This document shows positions 1 to 6,297 of a stretch of 64,000 nucleotides of DNA, piece after piece. The position numbers and the translations under genes were made by a program. Position 1 is the stretch's first letter. Every line of letters starts with the position of its first letter. The DNA is taken from positions 1 to 64,000 of the forward strand of contig JAFZSD010000030.1 in NCBI GenBank assembly GCA_017619535.1, read 5' to 3'. The DNA is from Oscillospiraceae bacterium. GTDB lineage: Bacteria; Bacillota; Clostridia; Oscillospirales; Oscillospiraceae. Under the pieces are notes generated by a model. The model made no database searches, was not told the DNA's origin, and saw only the letters and a list, made by a program, of their open reading frames with translations.

Positions 1-1
1 T

Positions 2-106
2 ATCAACGCTGATAACAAAATGATAACAGAAGGGGTGATAGGCTGGATAATATGGATAGATCAAATAATCAAAGGAACCACGAACCGGACGAACAATATT
101 TCCTAA
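2..106 (+). CDS. possible C-terminal tail of a gene cut by the left edge
   Basis: A frame open from the first bases gives about 34 residues before a TAA at 104-106. The peptide has a hydrophobic stretch (VIGWIIWI) and ends in a polar tail. It is followed about 70 bases later by a strong terminator hairpin, which is where a transcript of such a gene would end. The frame is short and AT-rich, so it may be chance. No family can be assigned. Confidence 0.2.
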   Translation: MNADNKMITEGVIGWIIWIDQIIKGTTNRTNNIS

Positions 107-174
107 ACGGAATCAGTTAAGTCCTGTCGAGTGGGAGTAATACATAAGCCATATTAACGGACAAAACAAAATGC

Positions 175-215
175 TGCGCTGCAGGAAGGTCTAACTTCCT
201 GCAGCGCACTATTTA
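175..215. terminator. intrinsic terminator, probably bidirectional
   Basis: A perfect 14-bp stem (175-188 with 195-208) closes a 6-base loop. It has a moderately T-rich right flank (CTATTTATCT) and an A-rich left flank, so it could stop transcription from either side. It isolates the URO-D-family gene from whatever lies to the left. Confidence 0.7.
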
Positions 216-369
216 TCTGTTTCGTTCAACCGATCACTATATTAAATAGTCCGATCAAATATTTGCATATACTCCAGTATTCCGGTGATAGTATATTTAT
301 GATATAAAGAGTAATTTTCTTATCTATTATGTCTCTTACAAAAAAAGTAATAGTAGGCTTTCATAATTG

Positions 370-398
370 TTGAAATAGGATCTATCCTATGTTATATT
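370..398 (+). promoter_or_regulatory. sigma-A promoter with a dyad in its spacer
   Basis: TTGAAA (370-375) and TATATT (393-398) are 17 bases apart. The spacer holds an inverted repeat, ATAGGA-TCTA-TCCTAT (375-390), which overlaps the end of the -35 box. A protein bound there would sit between the two RNA polymerase contacts, so this is a candidate operator. It lies about 70 bases upstream of the URO-D-family gene. Confidence 0.6.
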
Positions 399-470
399 TA
401 CTTTAGTTATTCATAAGCAACTGATTGTTTTCAATTATGATCTGCAAATACAGCATCAAGGAGGAATACT

Positions 471-1559
471 ATGTACACAGCGAGAGAAAACATGCGCAGA
501 TGCATAGCCAACGACAAGCCGGATCGCTTCGTAAACCAGTACGAAGCTCTTCAGATCCTGCCCACGCCATTTATGATGTTCCACAACCCCAGACCCGAAA
601 AGGGCGGGCCTGAAGTCGTCAATGCGTGGGGCGTTACTAATGCTTACCCGGAAAATTCTCCTTCCGCCTTCCCCGTCCACACCCCTGACAAAGTCGTTAT
701 AAAAGACTTTGAAGAGTGGCAGGAATACGTAAAGGCTCCTTCTCTGGATTATCCTGAAGAGGAGTGGGATAAGGCCAAGTCGCTGTACGACGCCATCGAC
801 CGTACCAAGTCTTATGCCTGCACCATAGTCGCTCCCGGCCTTTTCGAGCAGACCCACCACCTCTGCGGAATGGATGAGGCTCTCGTAAACTACATGATGT
901 ACGAAGACGAGATGGGCGATCTTCTCAAATACCTGAAAGACTGGGAACTCCAGTACGCTGAGCTCATATGCTCAAAGCTTCACCCCGATGCCATACTTCA
1001 TCACGACGACTGGGGCAGTGAGCAGAACACCTTCCTGCCTCCTTCCATGTTTGAAGATTACTTCCTTGAGAATTATAAGGAAATATACAAGTATTATCAT
1101 GATCACGGTGTAGAAGTGATTGCACATCACTCAGACAGCTTTGGCGCCACCATCGTCCCATACATGATAGAAATGGGCATCGATGTGTGGCAGGGGCCGA
1201 TGCATACGAACAACGTGCCCGAGCTTGTGAAGCAGTACGGCAAACAGATCACCTTCATGGGCGAGATCGACAACAAATTCGTCGACTTTGATACGGCCAC
1301 TTACGACGACTGTGTCAAGGCTGTCAAGGATGCGTGTGAATCAGTCGGAACTAACGAAGGGTTCATCCCCTGCATCACCCAGGGCGGTCCTGGCTCCCTG
1401 TTTATCGACGCATACGAAGGCCTCTGGCAGGCGATCGACGAGTACAACACCGCTCGATTCGGATTTACTCAGGAACAGCTTGACGACGCCAGAATGCCGA
1501 TGTCTGTCACCCTCCCCGGCCGTTATAAATGCAATATCAAGTGCAGGTACACAAAGTAA
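471..1559 (+). CDS. uroporphyrinogen decarboxylase (URO-D/MtaA) family protein
   Basis: A 362-residue soluble protein of the URO-D superfamily. In anaerobes this fold mostly serves corrinoid-dependent methyl transfer (MtaA, MtbA, CmuA) rather than haem synthesis. The start is set by AAGGAGG just upstream. Methyltransferase members bind zinc through His-x-Cys and a later Cys. Here the corresponding stretch reads H219-H220-S221-D222-S223, with no Cys, while a later Cys (C301, in PCITQGGPGS) is kept. Zinc binding would therefore need an altered ligand set, or be absent. The gene stands alone between two terminators, with no corrinoid protein or MtaB-like partner nearby, so its substrate cannot be inferred. 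The promoter carries a candidate operator. Family assignment is firm; function is open. Confidence 0.85.
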   Translation: MYTARENMRRCIANDKPDRFVNQYEALQILPTPFMMFHNPRPEKGGPEVVNAWGVTNAYPENSPSAFPVHTPDKVVIKDFEEWQEYVKAPSLDYPEEEWDKAKSLYDAIDRTKSYACTIVAPGLFEQTHHLCGMDEALVNYMMYEDEMGDLLKYLKDWELQYAELICSKLHPDAILHHDDWGSEQNTFLPPSMFEDYFLENYKEIYKYYHDHGVEVIAHHSDSFGATIVPYMIEMGIDVWQGPMHTNNVPELVKQYGKQITFMGEIDNKFVDFDTATYDDCVKAVKDACESVGTNEGFIPCITQGGPGSLFIDAYEGLWQAIDEYNTARFGFTQEQLDDARMPMSVTLPGRYKCNIKCRYTK

Positions 1560-1593
1560 TAGTATTTTCATTTAACTCCATAATCAGCAAATC

Positions 1594-1636
1594 GCCCTGC
1601 GCAGTTCTGATTTCTGCGCAGGGCTTCTTTTATCTT
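1594..1636 (+). terminator. intrinsic terminator after the URO-D-family gene
   Basis: An 11-bp GC-rich stem (1594-1604 with 614-624 of the same kilobase, i.e. 1614-1624) with a 9-base loop is followed by TTCTTTTATCTTT. It lies about 35 bases after the stop codon and before the convergent THEP1-Nudix gene. Confidence 0.85.
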
Positions 1637-1665
1637 TGCTTACATCCGTAGTATAATATGGAGCA

Positions 1666-2616
1666 TCAGCTTCTTTCTGCGTTGCACCGTTCAAAGTATT
1701 CTTTTGCAAGCAGGAATGTCTCTCTGTCAGATTCGATAACGATAAGTCGCTCAGCCTCATCCAGAGGTATCCAGCCCGCGTCAGCTACCTCCAACGGGAT
1801 CGGAGGTCTGTATTTCTCATCGCTGTATCCGCAGAAGAACGTAACGCTTCGGTTCTCGTTAGTTCGAATGCTGGGGACCGTACGGCGGAAACAATTATCT
1901 ATCCTGGCCGTTATGCCGGTCTCTTCATAAATCTCACGCACAGCGGTAACTTCGGGTTTTTCACCGTAAAGGCTGTGCCCTTTGGGAAACGACCAGCCGG
2001 GCTTGCTTTTTACCATAAGGACATAAGTTCCCTTGTTGTCTCTTGAAAACACTACCGCTCCGTATGAGTCCTCGCGCTCGTTTCTTAAAGACGATTCGCC
2101 CCATTCCTGACGATACCAGTCCATGATTCGCTCTGGAATAAACTCTCTGTTCTCTTTTGTAACATCGATACAGTAGAGCAGGTGTGATCCTAGAAGCTCA
2201 TCCGTAAACCAAGAACTGTTTAGCTGGAGCACACCCAGCACGGGGACATCCGCCCTCAATGCACGCCGTACCGCTTCCTGAAAACCGGTTGCGTTTGATT
2301 CACGCGGGCCCAGCTCATCCATCAATACGATTTCCGCGTCATCAAAGTCCTCAAGCGCTGCACGTCCAAGGGAATCAAAGCGCTCTGCAACATCATACGT
2401 ATCTTTATCATGACACCGAAACAGCAAGTTATCTGGATCAGGTCTGTCGCTTCCGTCAGCCCGCAGGATATGCACGGTCATAGTATCTGGAAATACGCCG
2501 TTTGTGCGTACGGTATAAAAACCTCCTGTTTTGAGCCCCGACGCATCCAGAAACTTGCGTATCGCCGTTGACTTCCCTACCTGCTTTTCTCCTGTCAGAA
2601 ACAGATGCTTATGCAT
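1666..2616 (-). CDS. THEP1-type nucleoside-triphosphatase fused to a Nudix hydrolase
   Basis: A 316-residue fusion. The N-terminal half (about 1-170) is a THEP1/DUF265 P-loop NTPase: Walker A GEKQVGKST near residue 9, and a Walker B-like IVLMDELGPRES. The C-terminal half (about 180-316) is a Nudix hydrolase: the Nudix box starts at GHSLYGEKPEVTAVREI and continues YEETG, matching Gx5Ex7REUxEE. The first half would hydrolyse nucleoside triphosphates and the second a nucleoside diphosphate-X compound; the true substrates are unknown. An ATG 15 codons upstream exists, but the ATG used here has AGGTAGGGG before it and begins directly at the P-loop strand (MHKHLFLTGE). It is a single gene between terminators. 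Domains are clear; the role is inferred to be nucleotide housekeeping. Confidence 0.85.
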   Translation of the reverse strand: MHKHLFLTGEKQVGKSTAIRKFLDASGLKTGGFYTVRTNGVFPDTMTVHILRADGSDRPDPDNLLFRCHDKDTYDVAERFDSLGRAALEDFDDAEIVLMDELGPRESNATGFQEAVRRALRADVPVLGVLQLNSSWFTDELLGSHLLYCIDVTKENREFIPERIMDWYRQEWGESSLRNEREDSYGAVVFSRDNKGTYVLMVKSKPGWSFPKGHSLYGEKPEVTAVREIYEETGITARIDNCFRRTVPSIRTNENRSVTFFCGYSDEKYRPPIPLEVADAGWIPLDEAERLIVIESDRETFLLAKEYFERCNAERS

Positions 2617-2666
2617 GCTTACCCCTACCTGGCATAATCTTTCATTGCGAATACAAGACATTTGAC

Positions 2667-2703
2667 GAAAAGCTGACTGATCATTCGGTTCAGTCAGCTT
2701 TTC
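2667..2703. terminator. bidirectional-looking terminator between thrH and the THEP1-Nudix gene
   Basis: A perfect 14-bp stem (2667-2680 with 2690-2703) whose outer pairs are A-T, giving a U run in the minus-strand transcript. It lies 17 bases after the thrH stop codon and upstream of the THEP1-Nudix start. Confidence 0.85.
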
Positions 2704-2719
2704 ATTTCAGAATTCAAAT

Positions 2720-3322
2720 TCAGTCCATTGCGTTTTTTATGAGCGTCAACAGCTCCGAGTATTCTTCGCATGCCGGAAGATCAGGATTGTCAGCCTTTAT
2801 ACTGTCGGTACTGCGGAACAGGATACCGGCTTTGCTGGCGCGGATCATGGCCAGGTCGTTAAAGCTGTCGCCCGCTGCTATTGTTTCGAAACCGGCTGAC
2901 TGGAGGGCTCGGACGGTCGTCAGCTTCGTGTTTTCGCAGCGGAGCCTGTAATCGCTGATGCTTCCGTCATCGGCTACCACGAGTTCGTTGCAGAATATCG
3001 TAGGCCAGCCGAGTTTCTTCATCAGCGGCTGGGCAAACTGCGTGAACGTATCGCTTAGTATCACAGCCTGCGTTATCGACCGGAGTTCGTCGAGAAACTC
3101 TTTTGCACCGGGCATGGGATCGATAGCGGCTATTACTTCCTGGATCTCTTTGAGGCCGAGTCCGTGTTCTTTCAGTATGCCGAGACGCCAGCGCATAAGC
3201 TTATTGTAATCCGGTTCGTCTCTTGTCGTTCGGCGGAGTTCCGGTATCCCGCTCTTCTCTGAAAATGCGATCCAGATCTCAGGCACGAGAACGCCTTCAA
3301 GGTCAAGACATGTAATATACAT
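2720..3322 (-). CDS. thrH: phosphoserine phosphatase / homoserine phosphotransferase ThrH
   Basis: A 200-residue HAD-superfamily phosphatase that closely resembles Pseudomonas ThrH. It removes phosphate from phosphoserine in serine synthesis and can pass it to homoserine. Motif I is CLDLEGVLVPEIW: nucleophile D7, with Glu at position +2 as is typical of ThrH. Motif II is VILSDT, and motif IV is AAGDSFNDLAMI. The length matches the family. The start at 3322 lies after GAAGAGGG, and a longer in-frame start would add a hydrophobic segment not seen in ThrH. It has its own promoter (3354-3382) and terminator. ThrH is better known from proteobacteria; here it is a stand-alone gene in a Firmicute. 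Confidence 0.9.
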   Translation of the reverse strand: MYITCLDLEGVLVPEIWIAFSEKSGIPELRRTTRDEPDYNKLMRWRLGILKEHGLGLKEIQEVIAAIDPMPGAKEFLDELRSITQAVILSDTFTQFAQPLMKKLGWPTIFCNELVVADDGSISDYRLRCENTKLTTVRALQSAGFETIAAGDSFNDLAMIRASKAGILFRSTDSIKADNPDLPACEEYSELLTLIKNAMD

Positions 3323-3353
3323 AACAGCAGCCCTCTTCCGTTTGATTGGTGTC

Positions 3354-3382
3354 AGTAAACAACAAATCGCAAAAAATGTCAA
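3354..3382 (-). promoter_or_regulatory. sigma-A promoter for thrH
   Basis: On the minus strand TTGACA (3377-3382) and TTTACT (3354-3359) are separated by 17 bases. It lies about 30 bases upstream of the thrH start. The region between the upstream acetyltransferase stop and this promoter has only a weak 6-bp hairpin, so some read-through is possible. Confidence 0.65.
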
Positions 3383-3421
3383 GTACACCTGAACACAGCG
3401 GTGTTTCTCGACCGCTTACAG

Positions 3422-3907
3422 CTAATCAGCAATATCGGTCTTTGAACGCAGATCTAGTCTAAGGGTAACATTGGACTCTGTCCTGCTGACTTCTTCAAAT
3501 CCTTCGCTTAGAAACAGTGAGGTCGAAGTGTTATCTGCCGCTATATCGTCATAGAGAAACGTTAGTCCCTGTCTCTTCGCTTCACTGCAGAGAAGACGCA
3601 GCCCCTGTCTTCCGAAACCTTTGCCCCGTTCTTCGGCCAAGACTATAATGTCCGCAAGATATATCTGTCTGTCACTGTCAAAACGGAATGCGCATTCTCC
3701 GACGAATCTTCCTGTATCATCGTCAAGCAGATAGCGGTAAAACCGGTCTTCGCTCCCAAGCCAGAGTCTATACCATTTTTCCCAGTTATCACTCGGGAAA
3801 GGCACAGAGCCTCCCCACGCTCGGTTATACTCCATCGTAGCGGGATCGCTCAGCAGTTTCTCCCTGAACCACAGTTCATCCAACAACGGTCTGTAGAGCT
3901 TCAGCAT
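3422..3907 (-). CDS. GNAT-family N-acetyltransferase
   Basis: A 161-residue acetyl-CoA-dependent acetyltransferase. The acetyl-CoA binding segment RGKGFGRQGL (about 114-123) fits the Q/RxxGxG/A signature, followed by the usual helix and a C-terminal strand with LFLSEGFEEVSR. The acceptor cannot be predicted. It is the last gene of the exchanger-grpB-bcp operon, starting 18 bases after the bcp stop, so it would share the putative manganese control. Confidence 0.85.
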   Translation of the reverse strand: MLKLYRPLLDELWFREKLLSDPATMEYNRAWGGSVPFPSDNWEKWYRLWLGSEDRFYRYLLDDDTGRFVGECAFRFDSDRQIYLADIIVLAEERGKGFGRQGLRLLCSEAKRQGLTFLYDDIAADNTSTSLFLSEGFEEVSRTESNVTLRLDLRSKTDIAD

Positions 3908-3925
3908 TTAACCCTTACCCCTCGG

Positions 3926-4384
3926 TCAGGCGTCCAGATACTCCAGGATCTCGGAAGCATTTGTGTCCGGCTTGACTTTAGGCATTATCTTTTCAATGTT
4001 GCCTTTCTCGTCGATGATGAAGGTGGTCCTGACCACACCCATGCTTACCTTTCCGTAGTTCTTCTTTTCCTGCCATACCCCGTAAGCCTCGATAGCCTGA
4101 CGGTCGGGATCTGAGAGCAGAACAAAAGGCAGACCGTGCTTTTCTGCGAACTTCAGATGCGAAGCGACGGAGTCTTTACTAATTCCGATGACTGCCACAT
4201 TTTTGTTCTTGAACTGATCATATGCTCCGGCAAAAGCGCATGCCTGTCGTGTGCAGCCGGGAGTGTTGTCCTTCGGGTAAAAATACAGGACGACCTTCCT
4301 GCCGAGATAATCGGACAGTCTCACCGTATTGCCGTCTTTATCCTGGAGCGCGAAATCAGGAGCTTTATCACCTGTTTTAAGCAT
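3926..4384 (-). CDS. bcp: thioredoxin-dependent thiol peroxidase (Bcp/PrxQ)
   Basis: A 152-residue peroxiredoxin of the Bcp/PrxQ class that reduces hydrogen peroxide and alkyl hydroperoxides using thioredoxin. The peroxidatic Cys is C44 in TPGCTRQAC, with the resolving Cys C49 five residues later, the arrangement of atypical 2-Cys PrxQ enzymes. The active-site Pro/Thr/Arg context (YPKDNTPGCT) is intact. It overlaps the end of grpB by 8 bases, so it is translationally linked to it. Its place behind a manganese-sensing leader fits a joint response to metal and oxidative stress, though that link is inference. Confidence 0.95.
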   Translation of the reverse strand: MLKTGDKAPDFALQDKDGNTVRLSDYLGRKVVLYFYPKDNTPGCTRQACAFAGAYDQFKNKNVAVIGISKDSVASHLKFAEKHGLPFVLLSDPDRQAIEAYGVWQEKKNYGKVSMGVVRTTFIIDEKGNIEKIMPKVKPDTNASEILEYLDA

Positions 4385-4964
4385 GCTGCTGATCCTCCTT
4401 TTCAGAGTTTTCTACATAATCCGGCACTACCGTCAGAGCAGTGTCTGGCTCTTCCGCCTTTATTTGAGCGTAAGCGTCTTCTATGAAAGGCGATTTGTAT
4501 TCAATATATCCGTCGATATTGTACGGGAACATCCTCGCCCCGCGTTCTTTGACTCTGGAATACTCCTCCGCTTCCTCCGGATGGCTCCGGAGCCATTCAC
4601 GGAACGCTATGTGCCTTTTGAGCTCCGGAGAATCCTCAGGACATACGTAGAGATGATGCAGCGGAAGCTGCGTATCTCCGACGTAGCAGAACGCTTCCCT
4701 GCCTTCGATGCCCAGATCGCCTTCATGCACGTATCCTGCATCCGACAATTTTCTTACAGCTTCAGCCAGGTGCGCCGCGTCTTTTATAACGACGTCGATA
4801 TCTATAATAGGTTTGGCGGACATGCCTTCGACAGATGTGCTTCCCACATGCTCGATGCGCAGCGCGGTATCTCCGAGAAAAGATACGAGTCTCTCTTTCA
4901 GATCTTCAAACCACTGTTTCCAGCGCTGATCATACCTGACTACGACAACGTGTTTGGTGCGCAA
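4377..4964 (-). CDS. GrpB family protein (UPF0157)
   Basis: A 195-residue GrpB/UPF0157 protein, a member of the nucleotidyltransferase-like fold (LRIEHVGSTSVEGMSAKPIIDIDVVI keeps the GSTSVxG…KPxIDI signature). Some members are fused to dephospho-CoA kinase, but no biochemical role is established. The start codon is TTG at 4964, supported by GGAGG ten bases upstream; no ATG or GTG is better placed. It begins 30 bases after the exchanger gene and overlaps bcp by 8 bases. The C-terminal 20 residues are acidic and probably flexible. Confidence 0.85.
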   Translation of the reverse strand: MRTKHVVVVRYDQRWKQWFEDLKERLVSFLGDTALRIEHVGSTSVEGMSAKPIIDIDVVIKDAAHLAEAVRKLSDAGYVHEGDLGIEGREAFCYVGDTQLPLHHLYVCPEDSPELKRHIAFREWLRSHPEEAEEYSRVKERGARMFPYNIDGYIEYKSPFIEDAYAQIKAEEPDTALTVVPDYVENSEKEDQQHA

Positions 4965-4994
4965 GACCGATCATCCTCCCCTGCCGGCATTGAG

Positions 4995-5945
4995 TCATCT
5001 GGCTACTACGAAATATACATATACGGCATAGCCCATCAGAAGCAGTATGCCCTGGAGCCTGTGCGCTTTCTGCCTGATCATCATCGGGACCATGGCCAGC
5101 AGCGTGAAAGCGAGACATACGGGTATATCCACGGATATGCTCTGTGCCGATACTGGCAGACGTTCGCCGGATACCAGAGAACATACCGGAAGTATGAGCG
5201 AAAGATCTATAACGTTAGCGCCGATGATGTTTCCGACCGAAAGGCCAGATTCCTTCTTGGCTATTGCGGTAAGCATCGTGACGAGTTCCGGAAGAGACGT
5301 TCCCACCGCGATAAGAGTAACGGCTATTATGCGTTCCGGAACTCCCAGATGATATGCTATCTTGCTGCCGTAATTCACCATGAGCTGGCTGCCTCCGACT
5401 ATAGCCGCAGCGCCGATGATGAACAGCAGCACGTGTTTCCTCATCTTCTTTCTGTTGAAGTGTGTCTGGTCGGCTGCCTCCTCCTCTTCTTCTCTTGCCG
5501 AAATAAGGTTGAGAAGCATGAATGCAACGAAAATAGCGGCCAGAACTATGCTTCCGGGAATGCTCAGTCTGCCGCTCAGGCTGGACACGAGCAGCACGGA
5601 AGCTGAGGCTATCAGCAGTATTATCTGCGCCAGGTGTTTCCTGCGTGTGCATACGATCTCCATGGCTACCATCGCTATGGCAAGTATCAGCGCAGTGTTT
5701 GCTGTTACGGAACCCACGGCGTTGCCCACCGCCATTTCCGTCTTGCCTTCGATCGCGGCCAAGACCGATACTATTATCTCGGGAAGCGTCGTTGCGATGC
5801 TCACGATCGTAGCGCCGATTATAAAAGTCGGAACATGAAGAGCTTTCGCTATCCAGCTTGCCGCGTCGACGAACCAGTCTCCGCCTTTGATGACCAGCGC
5901 GATACCGACTGCAAACAGCACCCAGCTCCATATGATCCCGTCCAT
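4995..5945 (-). CDS. calcium/sodium-type cation exchanger (YrbG/CaCA family), likely Mn-responsive
   Basis: A 316-residue membrane protein of the Ca2+/cation antiporter superfamily. It has the two inverted alpha repeats: GATIVSIATTLPEIIVS near residue 42 and AVGTSLPELVTM in the second half, each with the acidic residue that binds cations. About ten membrane segments are visible, split by a charged loop (REEEEEAADQ) near the middle. The start at 5945 follows AAAGGAAAG; a longer frame would run into the leader. The leader contains a probable yybP-ykoY (Mn2+) riboswitch and a terminator just before the gene. In other bacteria that riboswitch precedes metal exporters, so Mn2+ (or Ca2+/Mn2+) efflux is the likely role. 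It is the first gene of a four-gene operon. Confidence 0.85.
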   Translation of the reverse strand: MDGIIWSWVLFAVGIALVIKGGDWFVDAASWIAKALHVPTFIIGATIVSIATTLPEIIVSVLAAIEGKTEMAVGNAVGSVTANTALILAIAMVAMEIVCTRRKHLAQIILLIASASVLLVSSLSGRLSIPGSIVLAAIFVAFMLLNLISAREEEEEAADQTHFNRKKMRKHVLLFIIGAAAIVGGSQLMVNYGSKIAYHLGVPERIIAVTLIAVGTSLPELVTMLTAIAKKESGLSVGNIIGANVIDLSLILPVCSLVSGERLPVSAQSISVDIPVCLAFTLLAMVPMMIRQKAHRLQGILLLMGYAVYVYFVVAR

Positions 5946-5967
5946 AAACTCACTTTCCTTTTTCCAT

Positions 5968-5991
5968 AAAAAATCAGGCGCCATGCGCCTG
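5968..5991 (-). terminator. intrinsic terminator of the riboswitch expression platform
   Basis: On the minus strand, a 7-bp GC stem CAGGCGC/GCGCCTG closes a 3-base loop (975-991 of this kilobase, i.e. 5975-5991) and is followed by ATTTTTTATG. It sits between the riboswitch and the exchanger ribosome binding site, so it would end transcription unless the upstream RNA prevents it. Confidence 0.75.
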
Positions 5992-6033
5992 CAAATACTT
6001 CAAGCACAGCACAGCCGTACTTGAGTCTCAATA

Positions 6034-6112
6034 ATTAAGGCAAGCCAGAAGCATCATATCTGCTCCGGGATTGTTGACTTACCGCTCTCTTTGAGCCATC
6101 TACTCCCTCAAT
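6034..6112 (-). ncRNA. probable yybP-ykoY manganese riboswitch aptamer
   Basis: The minus-strand leader shows the yybP-ykoY hallmarks in order. A P1 strand ATTGAGG (6106-6112) runs into GGGAGTAG. A later stretch TCAACAATCCCGG resembles the conserved L3 segment. The element closes with GGCTTGCC and CCTTAAT (6034-6040), which pairs with the P1 strand with one G-U. It starts at the predicted transcription start and is followed by a terminator. In this class Mn2+ binding usually switches expression on. The assignment is by motif memory, not by covariance search. Confidence 0.75.
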
Positions 6113-6119
6113 CGCGTAG

Positions 6120-6148
6120 ATAATACCACTGTTTTGCATCAAAATCAA
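6120..6148 (-). promoter_or_regulatory. sigma-A promoter for the exchanger operon
   Basis: TTGATT (6143-6148) and TATTAT (6120-6125) on the minus strand are separated by 17 bases. The predicted start point falls at about 6112, the first base of the riboswitch P1 stem, which supports both assignments. Confidence 0.65.
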
Positions 6149-6237
6149 TAGAGCAGCACCAAATGTCCGTATATAAACAATCGCAGAACATTATTACTCT
6201 AATATGGTAAAAAAGATTATCTGTTGTGTCCTCTATG

Positions 6238-6246
6238 TGTTATAAT
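6238..6246 (+). promoter_or_regulatory. extended -10 promoter for the activase gene
   Basis: TGTTATAAT gives a consensus -10 with the TGn extension. No good -35 box is found at the right distance, which extended -10 promoters can do without. It lies about 45 bases upstream of the activase ribosome binding site. Confidence 0.5.
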
Positions 6247-6297
6247 CTAGTAGAACAGATTGATAGTTTTAAACCGTTTTCCCGGAGGACTCGTTTA

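Larger units (their letters stand above)
1..470. other. AT-rich intergenic region at the left edge
   Basis: No convincing complete gene is visible in this stretch. It is clearly more AT-rich than the coding DNA that follows. It holds a strong hairpin terminator (175-208), a stretch of about 160 bases in which I see nothing, and the promoter and ribosome binding site of the URO-D-family gene. A short open frame running in from the left edge is listed separately as a doubtful gene tail. Confidence 0.6.

Noticed and set aside
4329-5606. 425-codon plus-strand frame
   Set aside because: It is antisense to the bcp, grpB and exchanger genes, which have clear families. Its peptide has no recognisable domain and unusual composition.
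5985-6031. Longer N terminus for the exchanger
   Set aside because: The extension would translate the terminator hairpin of the riboswitch; the start at 5945 has a ribosome binding site and begins at the first membrane segment.
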